Origin: Roseburia intestinalis L1-82 | Lineage (GTDB): Bacteria > Bacillota > Clostridia > Lachnospirales > Lachnospiraceae | DNA: 64,000 nucleotides | Assembly (NCBI RefSeq): GCF_900537995.1 | Contig: NZ_LR027880.1 | Coordinates: forward strand, 628,501 to 692,500 | Direction of reading: 5' to 3' | Shown: positions 55,186 through 63,668 of the stretch, one piece after another | Numbering within the stretch: the first letter of the stretch is position 1 | How the letters are laid out: each line of letters begins with the position of its first letter | Position numbers and translations under genes: made by a program | The notes under the pieces: generated by a model | Database searches by the model: none | The model's input: only the letters and a program-made list of their open reading frames with translations | Told to the model about the DNA's origin: nothing

Positions 55186-55539
55186 TTATACAACAATCTT
55201 TGGATGTCTTTCTTCAAAAGCTCCCTTCGGAGTAAGTGAAAGACCATCGCACAGCCAATGCATTTCTTTCAGGGTCACTTTCTGTAATTCATCCGGAGTA
55301 TCCGGCCAGTGAAAGGAATCCTTGTCAAGCCTCTTCATCAGAATCCAGAAACCGGATCCGTCCCATTGCAGAATCTTAATAGAAGTCCGCCTGCGGTTGC
55401 AGAACGCAAACATGCAGCGCGAATAGGGATCAAGTTTGAATTTTAGCTTGATAATTGCAGCCAGTCCGTGATAGCTTTTTCTCAGATCGGTAGCTCCACA
55501 GGCAAGGTAAACGGTTGTGCCACCTGCCAGATCAAGCAT
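55186..55539 (-). CDS. tnpB: IS66 accessory protein TnpB
   Basis: The 117-residue protein has the IS66 Orf2 signature VYLACGATDLRKSYHGLAAI and FxFCNRRRTSIKILQWDGSGFW. It is needed for transposition in this family, although its biochemical role is not known. It overlaps tnpA by eight bases. Confidence 0.95.
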   Translation of the reverse strand: MLDLAGGTTVYLACGATDLRKSYHGLAAIIKLKFKLDPYSRCMFAFCNRRRTSIKILQWDGSGFWILMKRLDKDSFHWPDTPDELQKVTLKEMHWLCDGLSLTPKGAFEERHPKIVV

Positions 55540-55870
55540 GATCTTTCAGCCCCTGGATCAGAACACGAAAAAGTTCCGGCGGGCATTCAGGCATCACTTC
55601 AATCCGAATAGCGTTTGTGATAAAAATGCGGACTGGAGACGGGCTGATGTTCAAAGTCCCATTCTTTGAAATTTCCGTTTCCGTTGGCATTTTTGCAAAA
55701 ATCATATCTGTATCCGATTGTCCGTCCAATGTTTTCAGCTTGTGCATCCAGTAATTCATTGTAGAGACTGGAACGTGATGTTCCTGACACCATGTTTTGC
55801 AAGTCTGCCCACTGAATTGAAATTCATGGATTCGTTCAGACCACAGCGTGATTTTTTCATCTGTTTTCAT
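55532..55870 (-). CDS. tnpA: IS66 accessory protein TnpA
   Basis: The 112-residue protein contains a helix-turn-helix-like segment (TCKTWCQEHHVPVSTMNYW) near residue 23, as in IS66 Orf1. It is the first gene of the IS operon, reading leftward from the right end. Confidence 0.85.
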   Translation of the reverse strand: MKTDEKITLWSERIHEFQFSGQTCKTWCQEHHVPVSTMNYWMHKLKTLDGQSDTDMIFAKMPTETEISKNGTLNISPSPVRIFITNAIRIEVMPECPPELFRVLIQGLKDHA

Positions 55871-55955
55871 AATGATACAGTTTCCTTTCTTTGTTATGAA
55901 AAGAGTGTATCAGAAAAATATAGTTGCTGACAGATACGAATGATTACGTACTTAC

Positions 55956-56447
55956 GATTATAAAATTGAAGGATTTTTTGAATATGTAGTACCGCCGCTG
56001 GAAGGATTCTGGTGGCAGGGTGAGCAGCATCCTGTGGATGCTGAGATGCGAACTGACCGAACCGACAGGCGAGAAAATGTCAAAGGAATTGATTATAGCA
56101 ACAAAGATACATTTAATTGGATTTCTGTTATTCGTTTGCCTGATTTTATAACCGAAAAAGATTTTGCATGGGCGGTACAAACAGCAACCAAGAAGAAAAA
56201 AATAGATTGTTCACCGGCAGAGTTTTTAACGATTGATGAGGGGCTTTGCGTCCAGATTATGCATCAAGGTTCATTTGATTCGGAACCTGCAACAGTAGCT
56301 TTGCTGGAGGATTATTTGAAGGAGCAGGGCTATGAGAATAATATAAATGAACAGCGTTTACACCATGAGATTTATATGTCCGATGCAAGAAAGGTTGCTC
56401 CTGAAAAATGGAAAACTGTAATTAGACATCCAATCAAGAAAGTATAG
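55956..56447 (+). pseudogene. GyrI-like ligand-binding domain protein, 5' end lost at IS66
   Basis: The frame is open directly from the IS66 end and reads IEGFFEYVVPPLEGFWW, then FNWISVIRLPDF and a C-terminal QIMHQGSFDSEPATVALLEDY..HHEIYMSDARKVAPEKWKT. These are the usual later parts of GyrI-like/YdeE effector-binding proteins. The N-terminal 60 or so residues are missing and are not found on the other side of IS66, so the insertion came with a deletion. Confidence 0.75.
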
Positions 56448-56511
56448 AGGCAAATTGCATTGAGTGAGATTAGAGAATGAAACGAAAGTAATATAGTGGA
56501 TATACAGATAG

Positions 56512-56533
56512 AGCAGCCGAGAGGCTGCTTTTT
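56512..56533 (+). terminator. Terminator after the GyrI-like fragment
   Basis: AGCAGCC-GAGA-GGCTGCT, a 7-bp stem with a GNRA-type loop, is followed by TTTT. Confidence 0.85.
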
Positions 56534-56586
56534 GTTTTTGTGAATGAACATTAGATCTCAATATTAATATTTTTTATGAAAAAAAG

Positions 56587-56614
56587 TTGCATAAAAAATA
56601 TTTAATGATATAAT
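56587..56614 (+). promoter_or_regulatory. Promoter of the rloA operon
   Basis: TTGCAT at 56587, a 16-base spacer and a perfect TATAAT at 56609 lie about 42 bases before the rloA start. It probably drove the whole rloA-rloB-thsA-thsB run before the IS630 insertions. Confidence 0.65.
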
Positions 56615-56655
56615 AATGATAAGTAAATAGGAAAAGTGACTTGGAGGAATGAGCC

Positions 56656-57933
56656 ATGATTATAGAGGTAAGAGCAAAAAACTGTTATGCATTTGAGGAT
56701 GATATTACATTTTCAATGAAAGCAGATATGCGAAATAAAAAATTTGGAGCAAATGTTCACAAAGAGAATAATTTTAATGTCCTTAAAACGGTAGGAATAT
56801 ATGGGCCAAACAATGCCGGTAAAACATGTCTGATCAAGTGCATTAGGGCAATAAGAAATGTACTTTTAAATAAGAAGAATGGACTGATGCCAAATATATT
56901 TACGGATAGTGATGTATGCGAGTTAGGTGTTACATTTATGGCATCTGGAAGAAAGTTTTCTTATGATTTTAAGTACGACGCAGAAAAAGAAGAATATATA
57001 TATGAGTCATTTTCGGAGATATTTAAAGATCAGTACAACAATGAAAAGGAAGCTTGTTGGTTGAAAAAAGATACTGTTAGTGAAGTATACGAGTGTATTG
57101 ATGAATCTGTTCAGACTATGATTTCTGTTGTATCGAAGAATAATTTGTTATGCTATGTGGTAGATACAAGTAAATTCGAACATATCAACGAGATGAAGCA
57201 GATTCTTGTCGGATTTGCAGAAAAAATTGATATCATCAATATGAATAACATACCTATGCAGCACACGATTGAACTAATGAAGAATAAGAATCAGTTACAG
57301 CAAAAGGTTGTTGAGTTCATAAAAAATGCTGACTTATATATGGATAATTTTGAATATGTGGATATGGATAAGATACAACTGAAAACTGGTGAAGGTGACG
57401 AAAAGCCAGATGAGAAAGTGCTTGATATTCCAGAGAACATTATGGATCAAATCAGATTGGTATCCACATATAAAGGAGTCCATGTACCAAGTATGATGTT
57501 TGATTCTACAGGAACAAAGAAAATTGCCGCTATGGCCAGCTATGTAATCGAAGCACTTGAACAGGGCAGAATTTTAGTCGTGGATGAGTTGGATAGCAGT
57601 ATTCATTTTAAGCTTACCAGGGCAATTGTTGCCATGTTTAATAATGAATTAAATACAAGTGCACAGATGATATTTACAGTACATGATATAAATCTTATGG
57701 ATTGCAAGAGAATGTTCCGAAAGGAGCAGATTTGGTTTGTTCATAAGGATGAAGAAGGTGTGTATGTATATTCACTTGCAGATTTTACAGCACAGCAGGG
57801 AGTGCGAGATACGACAGATGTTATGGAAAAATATAGGAAAGGTGCACTTGGAGCTTTACCTGATCCAGAATTGATTAACTCTTTGCTTAGCATTAAAAGC
57901 GGTGTAAAGGGGGGTGATGCCGATGCCAAATAA
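56656..57933 (+). CDS. rloA: RloA/AbiL-like AAA ATPase
   Basis: The 425-residue ATPase has Walker A GPNNAGKTCL (about residue 50), a long insert, Walker B ILVVDELDSSIH (about 310) and a downstream FTVHD switch His, the arrangement of the OLD/RloA/AbiLii group. Such ATPases act with a TOPRIM-like RloB partner in abortive infection or restriction loci. The stop overlaps the first codons of rloB by 11 bases. The gene itself is intact. Confidence 0.8.
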   Translation: MIIEVRAKNCYAFEDDITFSMKADMRNKKFGANVHKENNFNVLKTVGIYGPNNAGKTCLIKCIRAIRNVLLNKKNGLMPNIFTDSDVCELGVTFMASGRKFSYDFKYDAEKEEYIYESFSEIFKDQYNNEKEACWLKKDTVSEVYECIDESVQTMISVVSKNNLLCYVVDTSKFEHINEMKQILVGFAEKIDIINMNNIPMQHTIELMKNKNQLQQKVVEFIKNADLYMDNFEYVDMDKIQLKTGEGDEKPDEKVLDIPENIMDQIRLVSTYKGVHVPSMMFDSTGTKKIAAMASYVIEALEQGRILVVDELDSSIHFKLTRAIVAMFNNELNTSAQMIFTVHDINLMDCKRMFRKEQIWFVHKDEEGVYVYSLADFTAQQGVRDTTDVMEKYRKGALGALPDPELINSLLSIKSGVKGGDADAK

Positions 57934-58027
57934 GCTCCCTAGTATACTGTATCATTGATATTTAATTAATTTTATGGTCTGACAAACCGTTTCATGATAT
58001 ACTAAAAAGAAACGGCGGTGATTTTAG

Positions 58028-58492
58028 ATGGCAAGACCAAAAAAATATAATATTTCATTAACGGATGACGAACTCAAGGAACTAAAATCTGTTATGCGTA
58101 AAAAGCAAACAACCAAAACTGTTCGAAACAGATGCCAGATTATCATTGATCTAGATGAGGCACACGGTAAAGTTCTTACCCATGCACAGTCTGCCAAAAC
58201 AAATTGTGTATGTATGGCTACTATCATGAATACTGTAAAGCTTTATTCCGAAAAAGGCATTCAGGGTATCCGTACAATGAACCGGAATGTCAATTCTGAT
58301 AATGCACGCAGAAAATTTGATGGGCGTGCTGAGGCTCGTATTATTGAAATTGCGTGCAGTCCTGCACCGGAAGGACATTCCCGCTGGACACTCCGTCTGC
58401 TGGAAGAACAGGCAAAAATTGTACTTGATGTTCCAGTCAGTAAAGATACCATCGGCAGGGCTTTAAAAAAAATAAACTTCGACCTCACATGA
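58028..58492 (+). CDS. IS630 transposase, N-terminal half (copy 1)
   Basis: The 154-residue protein contains two helix-turn-helix parts: an N-terminal one with LTHAQSAKTNCVCMATIMNTV and a winged segment ending EGHSRWTLRLLEE. It provides the DNA-binding half. Its stop TGA overlaps the ATG of the catalytic half (ATGA) in the -1 register, so coupling or frameshifting joins the two. Confidence 0.85.
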   Translation: MARPKKYNISLTDDELKELKSVMRKKQTTKTVRNRCQIIIDLDEAHGKVLTHAQSAKTNCVCMATIMNTVKLYSEKGIQGIRTMNRNVNSDNARRKFDGRAEARIIEIACSPAPEGHSRWTLRLLEEQAKIVLDVPVSKDTIGRALKKINFDLT

Positions 58493-59178
58493 ATGATTAC
58501 TGGTGTATTCCGTCAAAAGAAGATGCTGATTTTGTAGCCTGCATGGAAGATGTCCTTGATGTTTATGAACTCCCATATGACCCGATGTACCCTGTTGTCT
58601 GTATGGATGAAAAGCCATACCAGCTTTTGGATGATGTAAGGCAGCCACTGCCTGTTCGTCCGGGTGACAACCAGAAAACGGATTCCGAATATAAGAGGAA
58701 TGGCACCTGCAGCATATTTGCTTTTGTTGAACCACTTGGCGGCAGACACCATGTGGGTGTCCATGAACACTGTACTGCAATTGACTGGGCAATGGAAATC
58801 AAATATCTGTCAGATGAAATGTTTCCAGATGCAAAGAAAATCATACTGGTAATGGACAATCTAAACACCCATAAAGCTGCTTCACTTTATAAAGCCTTTC
58901 CACCATCAGAAGCAAGAAGGATCATAAAACGACTGAAAATCCACTATACGCCTAAACATGGAAGTTGGCTTGACATGGCAGAAATTGAGCTGAATGTAAT
59001 GACACGCCAATGTCTTTCGCGTCGAATATCCACCCTTGACAAACTTAAATGTGAGTTATCAGCATGGGAAATGGAACGTAATCGGGATACAGCTAAGATA
59101 CAGTGGCATTTCCAAACAGGGGATGCACGGGAAAAACTGATATCACTGTATCCGACACTATCATCTGTCACTTTTTAA
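58489..59178 (+). CDS. IS630 transposase, DDE half (copy 1)
   Basis: The 229-residue protein is the catalytic half of the transposase. The acidic residues sit in VVCMDEKPYQLL (about 40), LVMDNLNTHKAAS (about 123) and KHGSWLDMAEIELN (about 167, Glu). The frame is complete. Confidence 0.9.
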   Translation: MNDYWCIPSKEDADFVACMEDVLDVYELPYDPMYPVVCMDEKPYQLLDDVRQPLPVRPGDNQKTDSEYKRNGTCSIFAFVEPLGGRHHVGVHEHCTAIDWAMEIKYLSDEMFPDAKKIILVMDNLNTHKAASLYKAFPPSEARRIIKRLKIHYTPKHGSWLDMAEIELNVMTRQCLSRRISTLDKLKCELSAWEMERNRDTAKIQWHFQTGDAREKLISLYPTLSSVTF

Positions 59179-59260
59179 TTAAAGTGGCAGATATACTAAA
59201 TTTCAATGATGCAGTACACTAGTGTATTGGCACATTGATTTTTAGCATTACAACAACTTC

Positions 59261-59896
59261 CTATTCGGAAGCTGTTGTAAACCTAGGATACAATGAACTC
59301 AACTTCACTCTTGCATCGGCAGTTCGGAACTGCCAATTAACTTTTGCTGCGACTGTATTACGCTCGACTTCCCACGCAGCTAACTCTCCACGAAGTTTTG
59401 CAATGTTTTCAATCCTTCGTGACAAACACTGTCTGGTCATTACATTCAGTTCTATTTCTGCAATGTCAAGCCAGCTTCCATGTTTGGGTGTATAGTGAAT
59501 TTCCAAACGCTTGATAATTCGTCTTGCCTCATCTGCTGGATACCTTTTATACAAGGACGCCGTTTTATGGGTGTTAAGGTTATCCATAACAAGAATTACT
59601 TTTTCTGCATCAGGATACATGACATCAACGAGATATTTTATCTCTTCTGCCCAGTCAAAGGCAGTACGTTGTTCTCGCACGCTGACATGATGAGTGCCTC
59701 CAAGCGGTTCGACAAAAGCAAATATGCTGCAGGTACCATTCCTGACATATTCCGAATCTGTTTTCTGATTGTCACCCGGACGCATGGGCAGTGGTTTCCT
59801 TGCATCGCCCAGTAACTGGTAAGGCTTTTCGTCCATGCATACAACTGGTCTTTCAGGATTGTATGGGAGTTCATATACATCAAGGACATCTTCCAT
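59261..59896 (-). CDS. IS630 transposase, DDE half (copy 2)
   Basis: The 211 visible residues start MEDVLDVYELPYNPERPVVC, and the frame continues upstream to the overlap with the N-terminal half. The catalytic residues sit in VVCMDEKPYQLL, LVMDNLNTHK and HGSWLDIAEIELN. It is probably made by a -1 shift at the CACAAAAAC stretch near 59950. Confidence 0.85.
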   Translation of the reverse strand: MEDVLDVYELPYNPERPVVCMDEKPYQLLGDARKPLPMRPGDNQKTDSEYVRNGTCSIFAFVEPLGGTHHVSVREQRTAFDWAEEIKYLVDVMYPDAEKVILVMDNLNTHKTASLYKRYPADEARRIIKRLEIHYTPKHGSWLDIAEIELNVMTRQCLSRRIENIAKLRGELAAWEVERNTVAAKVNWQFRTADARVKLSSLYPRFTTASE

Positions 59897-59901
59897 ACAT
59901 G

Positions 59902-60411
59902 CTATAAATTCGGCATCATCTTTTTTGGGGATGCACCAGTAGTCGTTTTTGTGAGGTCGAAGTTTGTTTTTTTTAAGGCTCTTCGGATTGCCTCACGGCT
60001 GACCGGAGTATCAAGAACAATTTTTGATTTCTCTTCCAGCAGCCGGATGGTCCACCTTGAATGTCCTTCCGGCACCGGACCACAGGCAAGTTCAATGATA
60101 CGGGCTTCAGCACGTCCATCGAGCACACGCCTTGCATTATCAGAATTAACATTACGCTTAAACTCAGTTACTGCATCAATACCACCCTCAAAATATTTTT
60201 TCACAGTATTGGTTACTGTTGCCAGACATACACCATTTGATTTTGCAGACTGCTCATGAGTCAATACTTTTCCGTGGGACTCATCCAGGTCAATAATAAT
60301 CTGGCATCTGCATCGGATTGTTTTGGATGTTTTATTTTTTCGGATGACAGATTTAAATTCTTTTAATTCATCATCCGTAAGTTTGATTTTGTACTTTTTT
60401 GGTCTTGCCAT
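59902..60411 (-). CDS. IS630 transposase, N-terminal half (copy 2)
   Basis: The 169-residue protein matches the N-terminal half of copy 1 (MARPKKYKIKLTDDELKE start). Beyond NFDLTK it runs into an unrelated tail, while the -1 frame continues NDYWCIPKKDDAEF, as the true protein should. Confidence 0.85.
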   Translation of the reverse strand: MARPKKYKIKLTDDELKEFKSVIRKNKTSKTIRCRCQIIIDLDESHGKVLTHEQSAKSNGVCLATVTNTVKKYFEGGIDAVTEFKRNVNSDNARRVLDGRAEARIIELACGPVPEGHSRWTIRLLEEKSKIVLDTPVSREAIRRALKKTNFDLTKTTTGASPKKMMPNL

Positions 60412-61137
60412 AGGATATCACCGCCGTTTCTTTTATTGTACCATAAAACGGCAATAACAGCCAGAAATATTTAACTAAATATCAATATGTCAGTACACTA
60501 GGTTTTTTGATAACCATAAAATCTGTATTATTTGTGAAGGTAATGAGGAATATGAGTATCTAAATCGATTAAAGAATTTAAAAGTATGGAACGGGCAATA
60601 TGATATTTCATTGGTAAATGCCGGTGGAAATGGTAATATCCCGGCAAGGTATCAGGATCGATATCAAAATGGAGCAGATGAACTTGTGCTTGTGTTCTGT
60701 GATACGGAAAAGAAACCTCACGAGCAGTATGAGGACATTAAACGCAAAATTAATGAGTTTCATGGTGTGGATAGTGCAGCGAATGAAGTGATTATGTTTG
60801 GTAATCCTTGTACGATGCAGATTATATCTAAGCACTGGACCGATGAAAAACTGAAATCTCCGGCAAAACCAGTGAATGCTCCCTTGATAAAGGAATATAC
60901 CGGAGTAGAGAATTACAAATGTAGAGCAGACCAGATTCAGAAAGTTATGGAACATGTTACTGCGGAGAATTACAAGGATATGAGTCAACGAGTGAGAAAA
61001 CTGGATTCGGATGATTCTGTTACTGGAAGCAGTAATTTTGGAAAGTTCATAAAGCTGTTTGAGAGTGATGACAGTGGGTGGATTGAGGAGATTAATGAAC
61101 AAATAGAGTAGTATAAGGAGAGTACAAAAGTTATATT

Positions 61138-62031
61138 ATGAACAAAGTGAATGTGATAAAACAAAATTTGGAGTTCATAGGTAAAACGTGGATGAAGTGT
61201 ATTGGCACATTTGCAAGTATATTATCGCTTTTCTTTTTGTTTTGGACTTGGGATGATATACGCATTACGTCAACGCAATATAAATGTGTGATAATAATAT
61301 TATTATGTGTGCTTGCACTCATACTTGCAATCCTATGGACGTGTATTTTTAGGAGAACAAAGACAATTTGGGAAAGTTCATCTGGGAAAATAAAAGTATG
61401 TTATTCTGATATTATGAAAGATGGGTTTGACAAAAGGAACAAGGAAGAAAAGTTATTTGTAATTCCAGTTAATTCATGTTTTGACACTATTGTAGATGAA
61501 GATATATCAACATGTTCAAAGCCATTGGTATCACCTAATTCGTTACATGGAAGATGGATAAAAACAATGGTTAATAAGGGATTTACTATAGAAGAAATAG
61601 ACAACAAGATACATAATTGCTTGAAAATGCAAAATTTAGTGCCCAAAAGTATTATTGCTGACGAAGATAAGGAACGTGGGAAAAGAGAAGTATATGAGTT
61701 AGGTACAGTGGCGATGATTAGGGGAAATAACAATAGTACCTTTTTGTTACTTGCAATTTCGGAATACGATAAAGATAATATCGCTCATACTTCTGTCGAT
61801 GATTTAGAAATGTGCATAAAGTCACTTCTTAATTTTTACGATCAACATGGTCAAGGGCATAGATTGGTAATTCCATTGATGGGAACAAACCTTTCGAGAG
61901 CAGGATTGTCACATAATGATTCACTGAGAGTAATAACATCGTTATTTCAATTGTATGGAGATAAAATACATGGAGAAGTTGATGTTGTTATATATAAAGG
62001 AGATAAAGATAAAGTAACATTAGACATATAG
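61138..62031 (+). CDS. thsA: Membrane-anchored macro-domain protein, type II Thoeris ThsA-like
   Basis: The 297-residue protein has two TM helices (about residues 20-40 and 46-70) followed by a soluble domain from about 85 that resembles the DUF6430/ThsA macro domain: FVIPVNSCFDTIVDEDIS, LHGRWIKTM, LGTVAMIRGNNNSTFLLLAIS and LVIPLMGTNLSRAGL. In type II Thoeris the macro domain senses a TIR-made nucleotide signal and the TM part damages the membrane. The gene 17 bases downstream encodes the TIR-like partner. I recognise the family by pattern only. Confidence 0.72.
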   Translation: MNKVNVIKQNLEFIGKTWMKCIGTFASILSLFFLFWTWDDIRITSTQYKCVIIILLCVLALILAILWTCIFRRTKTIWESSSGKIKVCYSDIMKDGFDKRNKEEKLFVIPVNSCFDTIVDEDISTCSKPLVSPNSLHGRWIKTMVNKGFTIEEIDNKIHNCLKMQNLVPKSIIADEDKERGKREVYELGTVAMIRGNNNSTFLLLAISEYDKDNIAHTSVDDLEMCIKSLLNFYDQHGQGHRLVIPLMGTNLSRAGLSHNDSLRVITSLFQLYGDKIHGEVDVVIYKGDKDKVTLDI

Positions 62032-62048
62032 TAAAGGAGGAATTTAAT

Positions 62049-62615
62049 ATGTCATATCAAAATGCAAATTATAGTGCGTTTTATGTTTCGGAACCATTTA
62101 GCGAAAGTAATTTAGGGGCAAATTCAACACATGATTTTGTTTACTACAATATGCTAAGAATGTGGAAAGGGGAGGATAATAGTTTTCCCTTTAATGATGC
62201 ACATGATAAGACATATAATGTGCGAGATGGTAGTGATTGGGAAAAGACTCTTAAGCCTAGACTTCATACAAGACTTGACAATTCTAAGAACATTATTTTA
62301 TTTTTAAGTTCCATTACTGCCAATAGTCATGCATTGAGGGAGGAAATGAATTATGGAATAGGTACAAAAGGTTTACCGGTAATTGTAATTTATCCAGATT
62401 ACGACAAGAAGTCAGATATAGTTGATAGTAATGGAAATTTTAAGAAGCAAATTAAAGATTTGTGGGATAAGTTGCCGGCTTTTCGTGATAATATGTCCTC
62501 GGTAGCTACATTGCATATTCCATGCACTAAGAGCGTTATTATATCAGCATTGAATAATGAAGATTTTATGGTAAATACAATGGCAGATGCAAAAAAATAT
62601 TACTATAAACCATAA
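62049..62615 (+). CDS. thsB: TIR-like protein, Thoeris ThsB-like
   Basis: The 188-residue protein has the TIR-like (DUF1863/MTH538) pattern: AFYVSEPF at residue 10, HDFVYYNMLRMWK at about 27, FPFNDAHDKTYNV, SKNIILFLSSITANS and LREEMNYGIGTKGLPVIVIYP with the conserved Glu residues. ThsB proteins detect infection and make a nucleotide second messenger for ThsA. AGGAGG lies before its ATG. The gene looks complete. Confidence 0.75.
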   Translation: MSYQNANYSAFYVSEPFSESNLGANSTHDFVYYNMLRMWKGEDNSFPFNDAHDKTYNVRDGSDWEKTLKPRLHTRLDNSKNIILFLSSITANSHALREEMNYGIGTKGLPVIVIYPDYDKKSDIVDSNGNFKKQIKDLWDKLPAFRDNMSSVATLHIPCTKSVIISALNNEDFMVNTMADAKKYYYKP

Positions 62616-62651
62616 ACAATGACATTTTGAAAATAACGAAACTTGTAGTTA

Positions 62652-62670
62652 TTGCAAAATGCTTGCAAAA
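62652..62670. repeat. Possible right arm repeat of element B
   Basis: TTGCAAAATGCTTGCAAAA contains a doubled TTGCAAAA-like octamer and begins 118 bases before the att core, close to the 121 bases seen in element A. The sequence is only loosely related to the other arm repeats. Confidence 0.35.
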
Positions 62671-62769
62671 AGTTCCGAAACGGCAAAGAATATGTAGAAT
62701 TTTAAGAATAATCATACCAAATATAGATGTTTATAATTTGATTAGATACAATATATAGTTGCCGAAATC

Positions 62770-62782
62770 GAGTTTGAATAAT
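62770..62782. other. Right attachment-site core (att3)
   Basis: GAGTTTGAATAAT, the third copy of the guaA end. The sequence to its right should be the original chromosome behind guaA. Confidence 0.7.
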
Positions 62783-62842
62783 TAACATAAATCCACAACT
62801 CCTTATCATGAGGAAATCCCAGAAAGTTAGACTTTTATTGAA

Positions 62843-62866
62843 ACGGCTTCGGCCGTCTCGTTTTTT
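62843..62866 (+). terminator. Probable original guaA terminator
   Basis: ACGGC-TTCG-GCCGT with a stable UUCG tetraloop is followed by CTCG and TTTTTT. It lies 60 bases after att3, where the guaA terminator would sit before the elements inserted. The stretch 62867-63202 has no gene I can name, only an unassigned 32-codon frame at 62990-63088. Confidence 0.75.
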
Positions 62867-63202
62867 ATGCAACTAAAAAATGGAGTCTATACTGGACAGA
62901 GTTCATCCATCCTAGGGGATTGCTTCCATCTTTGTGTCAAAAACATTGAAATCTGGTGTACTAATAAAAATGAAATTTTCTAAATAAAAATGGACAGAAT
63001 AGAATTGCTTGCCACTGTTCCGGAGAACTATATCTATAGCAGAGAGGAAGAAATAAAAGATATAGAAACGATCATAGAATGGAAATAATCGTTGTAAAGT
63101 AGATATCCTAAGATAATAGACAAGTCAAATGGTAGTATGTGTACTACGGTTTGACTTGTTTTGACTATACAAAACTTTTTTATTTGTAAAGGATTGTGAT
63201 AG

Positions 63203-63337
63203 GATGAGCTGGATAATGAAAGAATTGATTTGGATTTCTGTTGGGTTCCATTAGAAGATTTAAAGAAAGGTACAAAGGTATATCCTTTGGAATTGATACC
63301 ATATATCCTTGAGCAAGGGAAAGAAATTATAACTTAA
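63203..63337 (+). pseudogene. C-terminal fragment of a NUDIX-type hydrolase
   Basis: The frame reads DELDNERIDLDFCWVPLEDL and ends LELIPYILEQG..., the usual tail of small NUDIX hydrolases. An in-frame stop lies directly before it and the NUDIX box is absent. Confidence 0.5.
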
Positions 63338-63346
63338 GGAATTTGA

Positions 63347-63664
63347 ATCAGATTCCCATTTGAAAACTGGTTGATCAGAGTCACCGTCAATCAATGTAAA
63401 ATGCTGTTCCGGCCCCCATGGCGTAAGATAGAGGATATCGGGGAATACGCGGAAACACTTGGATTCGAAGAGGAAAGTTATTTAGATCTGTTTCAGGCAG
63501 TGATGGAGCTTGATAAGAAATACAGAGTGCCGGTTCTGTTATTTTATTATGAAAGATATTCCACGGCAGAAATCGCATCAATATTAAAAATACCGGAAAA
63601 AACGGTCAGTACCAGACTATTTCGCGCAAAGGCAAAATTAAAAAATTATCTGAAGGAGGAGTAA
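63347..63664 (+). pseudogene. ECF sigma factor, region 2 missing
   Basis: The open frame carries the linker segment FENWLIRVTVNQCKMLFRPPWR and a full sigma region 4 (about the last 55 residues, VLLFYYERYSTAEIASILKIPEKTVSTRLFRAKAKLK). Region 2, needed for -10 recognition, is gone, and a TGA at 63344 closes the frame upstream. The stop is four bases before the anti-sigma gene. Confidence 0.75.
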
Positions 63665-63668
63665 AAAT

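Larger units (their letters stand above)
53328..55955. mobile_element. IS66-family insertion sequence
   Basis: The ends are the inverted repeat GTAAGTACGTAATCAT (53328) and its complement (55940-55955). Three minus-strand genes tnpA, tnpB and tnpC fill it. The flanking 8-mers GTATATAA and GATTATAA match at six of eight positions, so a perfect target duplication is not preserved. The insertion abuts a truncated GyrI-like gene on its right. Confidence 0.9.
57942..59219 (+). mobile_element. IS630-family element, copy 1
   Basis: The element begins GTATACTG and ends CAGTACAC, flanked by TA at 57940 and 59220, as for IS630 insertion at TA. It is 1278 bases long with both transposase frames intact. 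It points in the same direction as rloA. Confidence 0.85.
59222..60498 (-). mobile_element. IS630-family element, copy 2 (inverted)
   Basis: This related but distinct element of 1277 bases lies in inverted orientation against copy 1, sharing the TA at 59220 and followed by TA at 60499. Its ends are GTGTATTG and CAGTACAC. Its proteins differ from copy 1 at roughly a quarter of positions, so it is not a duplicate of that copy. Confidence 0.85.
57923..61111 (+). pseudogene. rloB: rloB split after six codons by two IS630 copies
   Basis: ATG CCA AAT AAG CTC CCT starts at 57923. The rest of the gene resumes at 60501 after the IS pair, and removing 57942-60500 restores one frame (MPNKLPRFFDNHKICIICEG...) of about 209 residues. 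The RloB features are ICEGNEEYEYLNRLK near the start and VLVFCDTEKKP near residue 70, a TOPRIM-like pattern. The insertion cuts off the ribosome site and start, so expression would need a new start inside the remainder. Confidence 0.75.
53190..62782. mobile_element. Element B: integrase-less defence element in tandem with element A
   Basis: The element is bounded by att cores at 53190 and 62770. It has arm-like repeats in equivalent places to element A (71 bases inside the left core and 118 bases before the right core). It contains no integrase, relaxase or Xis, so it is either a decayed element or one that depends on element A's integrase. Contents: IS66, a GyrI-like fragment, RloA/RloB interrupted by two IS630 copies, and a Thoeris-like pair. 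Confidence 0.65.

Noticed and set aside
53320..55963. Perfect 8-bp target duplication for IS66
   Set aside because: The flanking 8-mers GTATATAA and GATTATAA match at only six positions, so I do not claim a target duplication.
62990..63088. 32-codon frame after the guaA terminator
   Set aside because: It is short, has no clear ribosome site and matches no family I recognise; the surrounding region is decayed.
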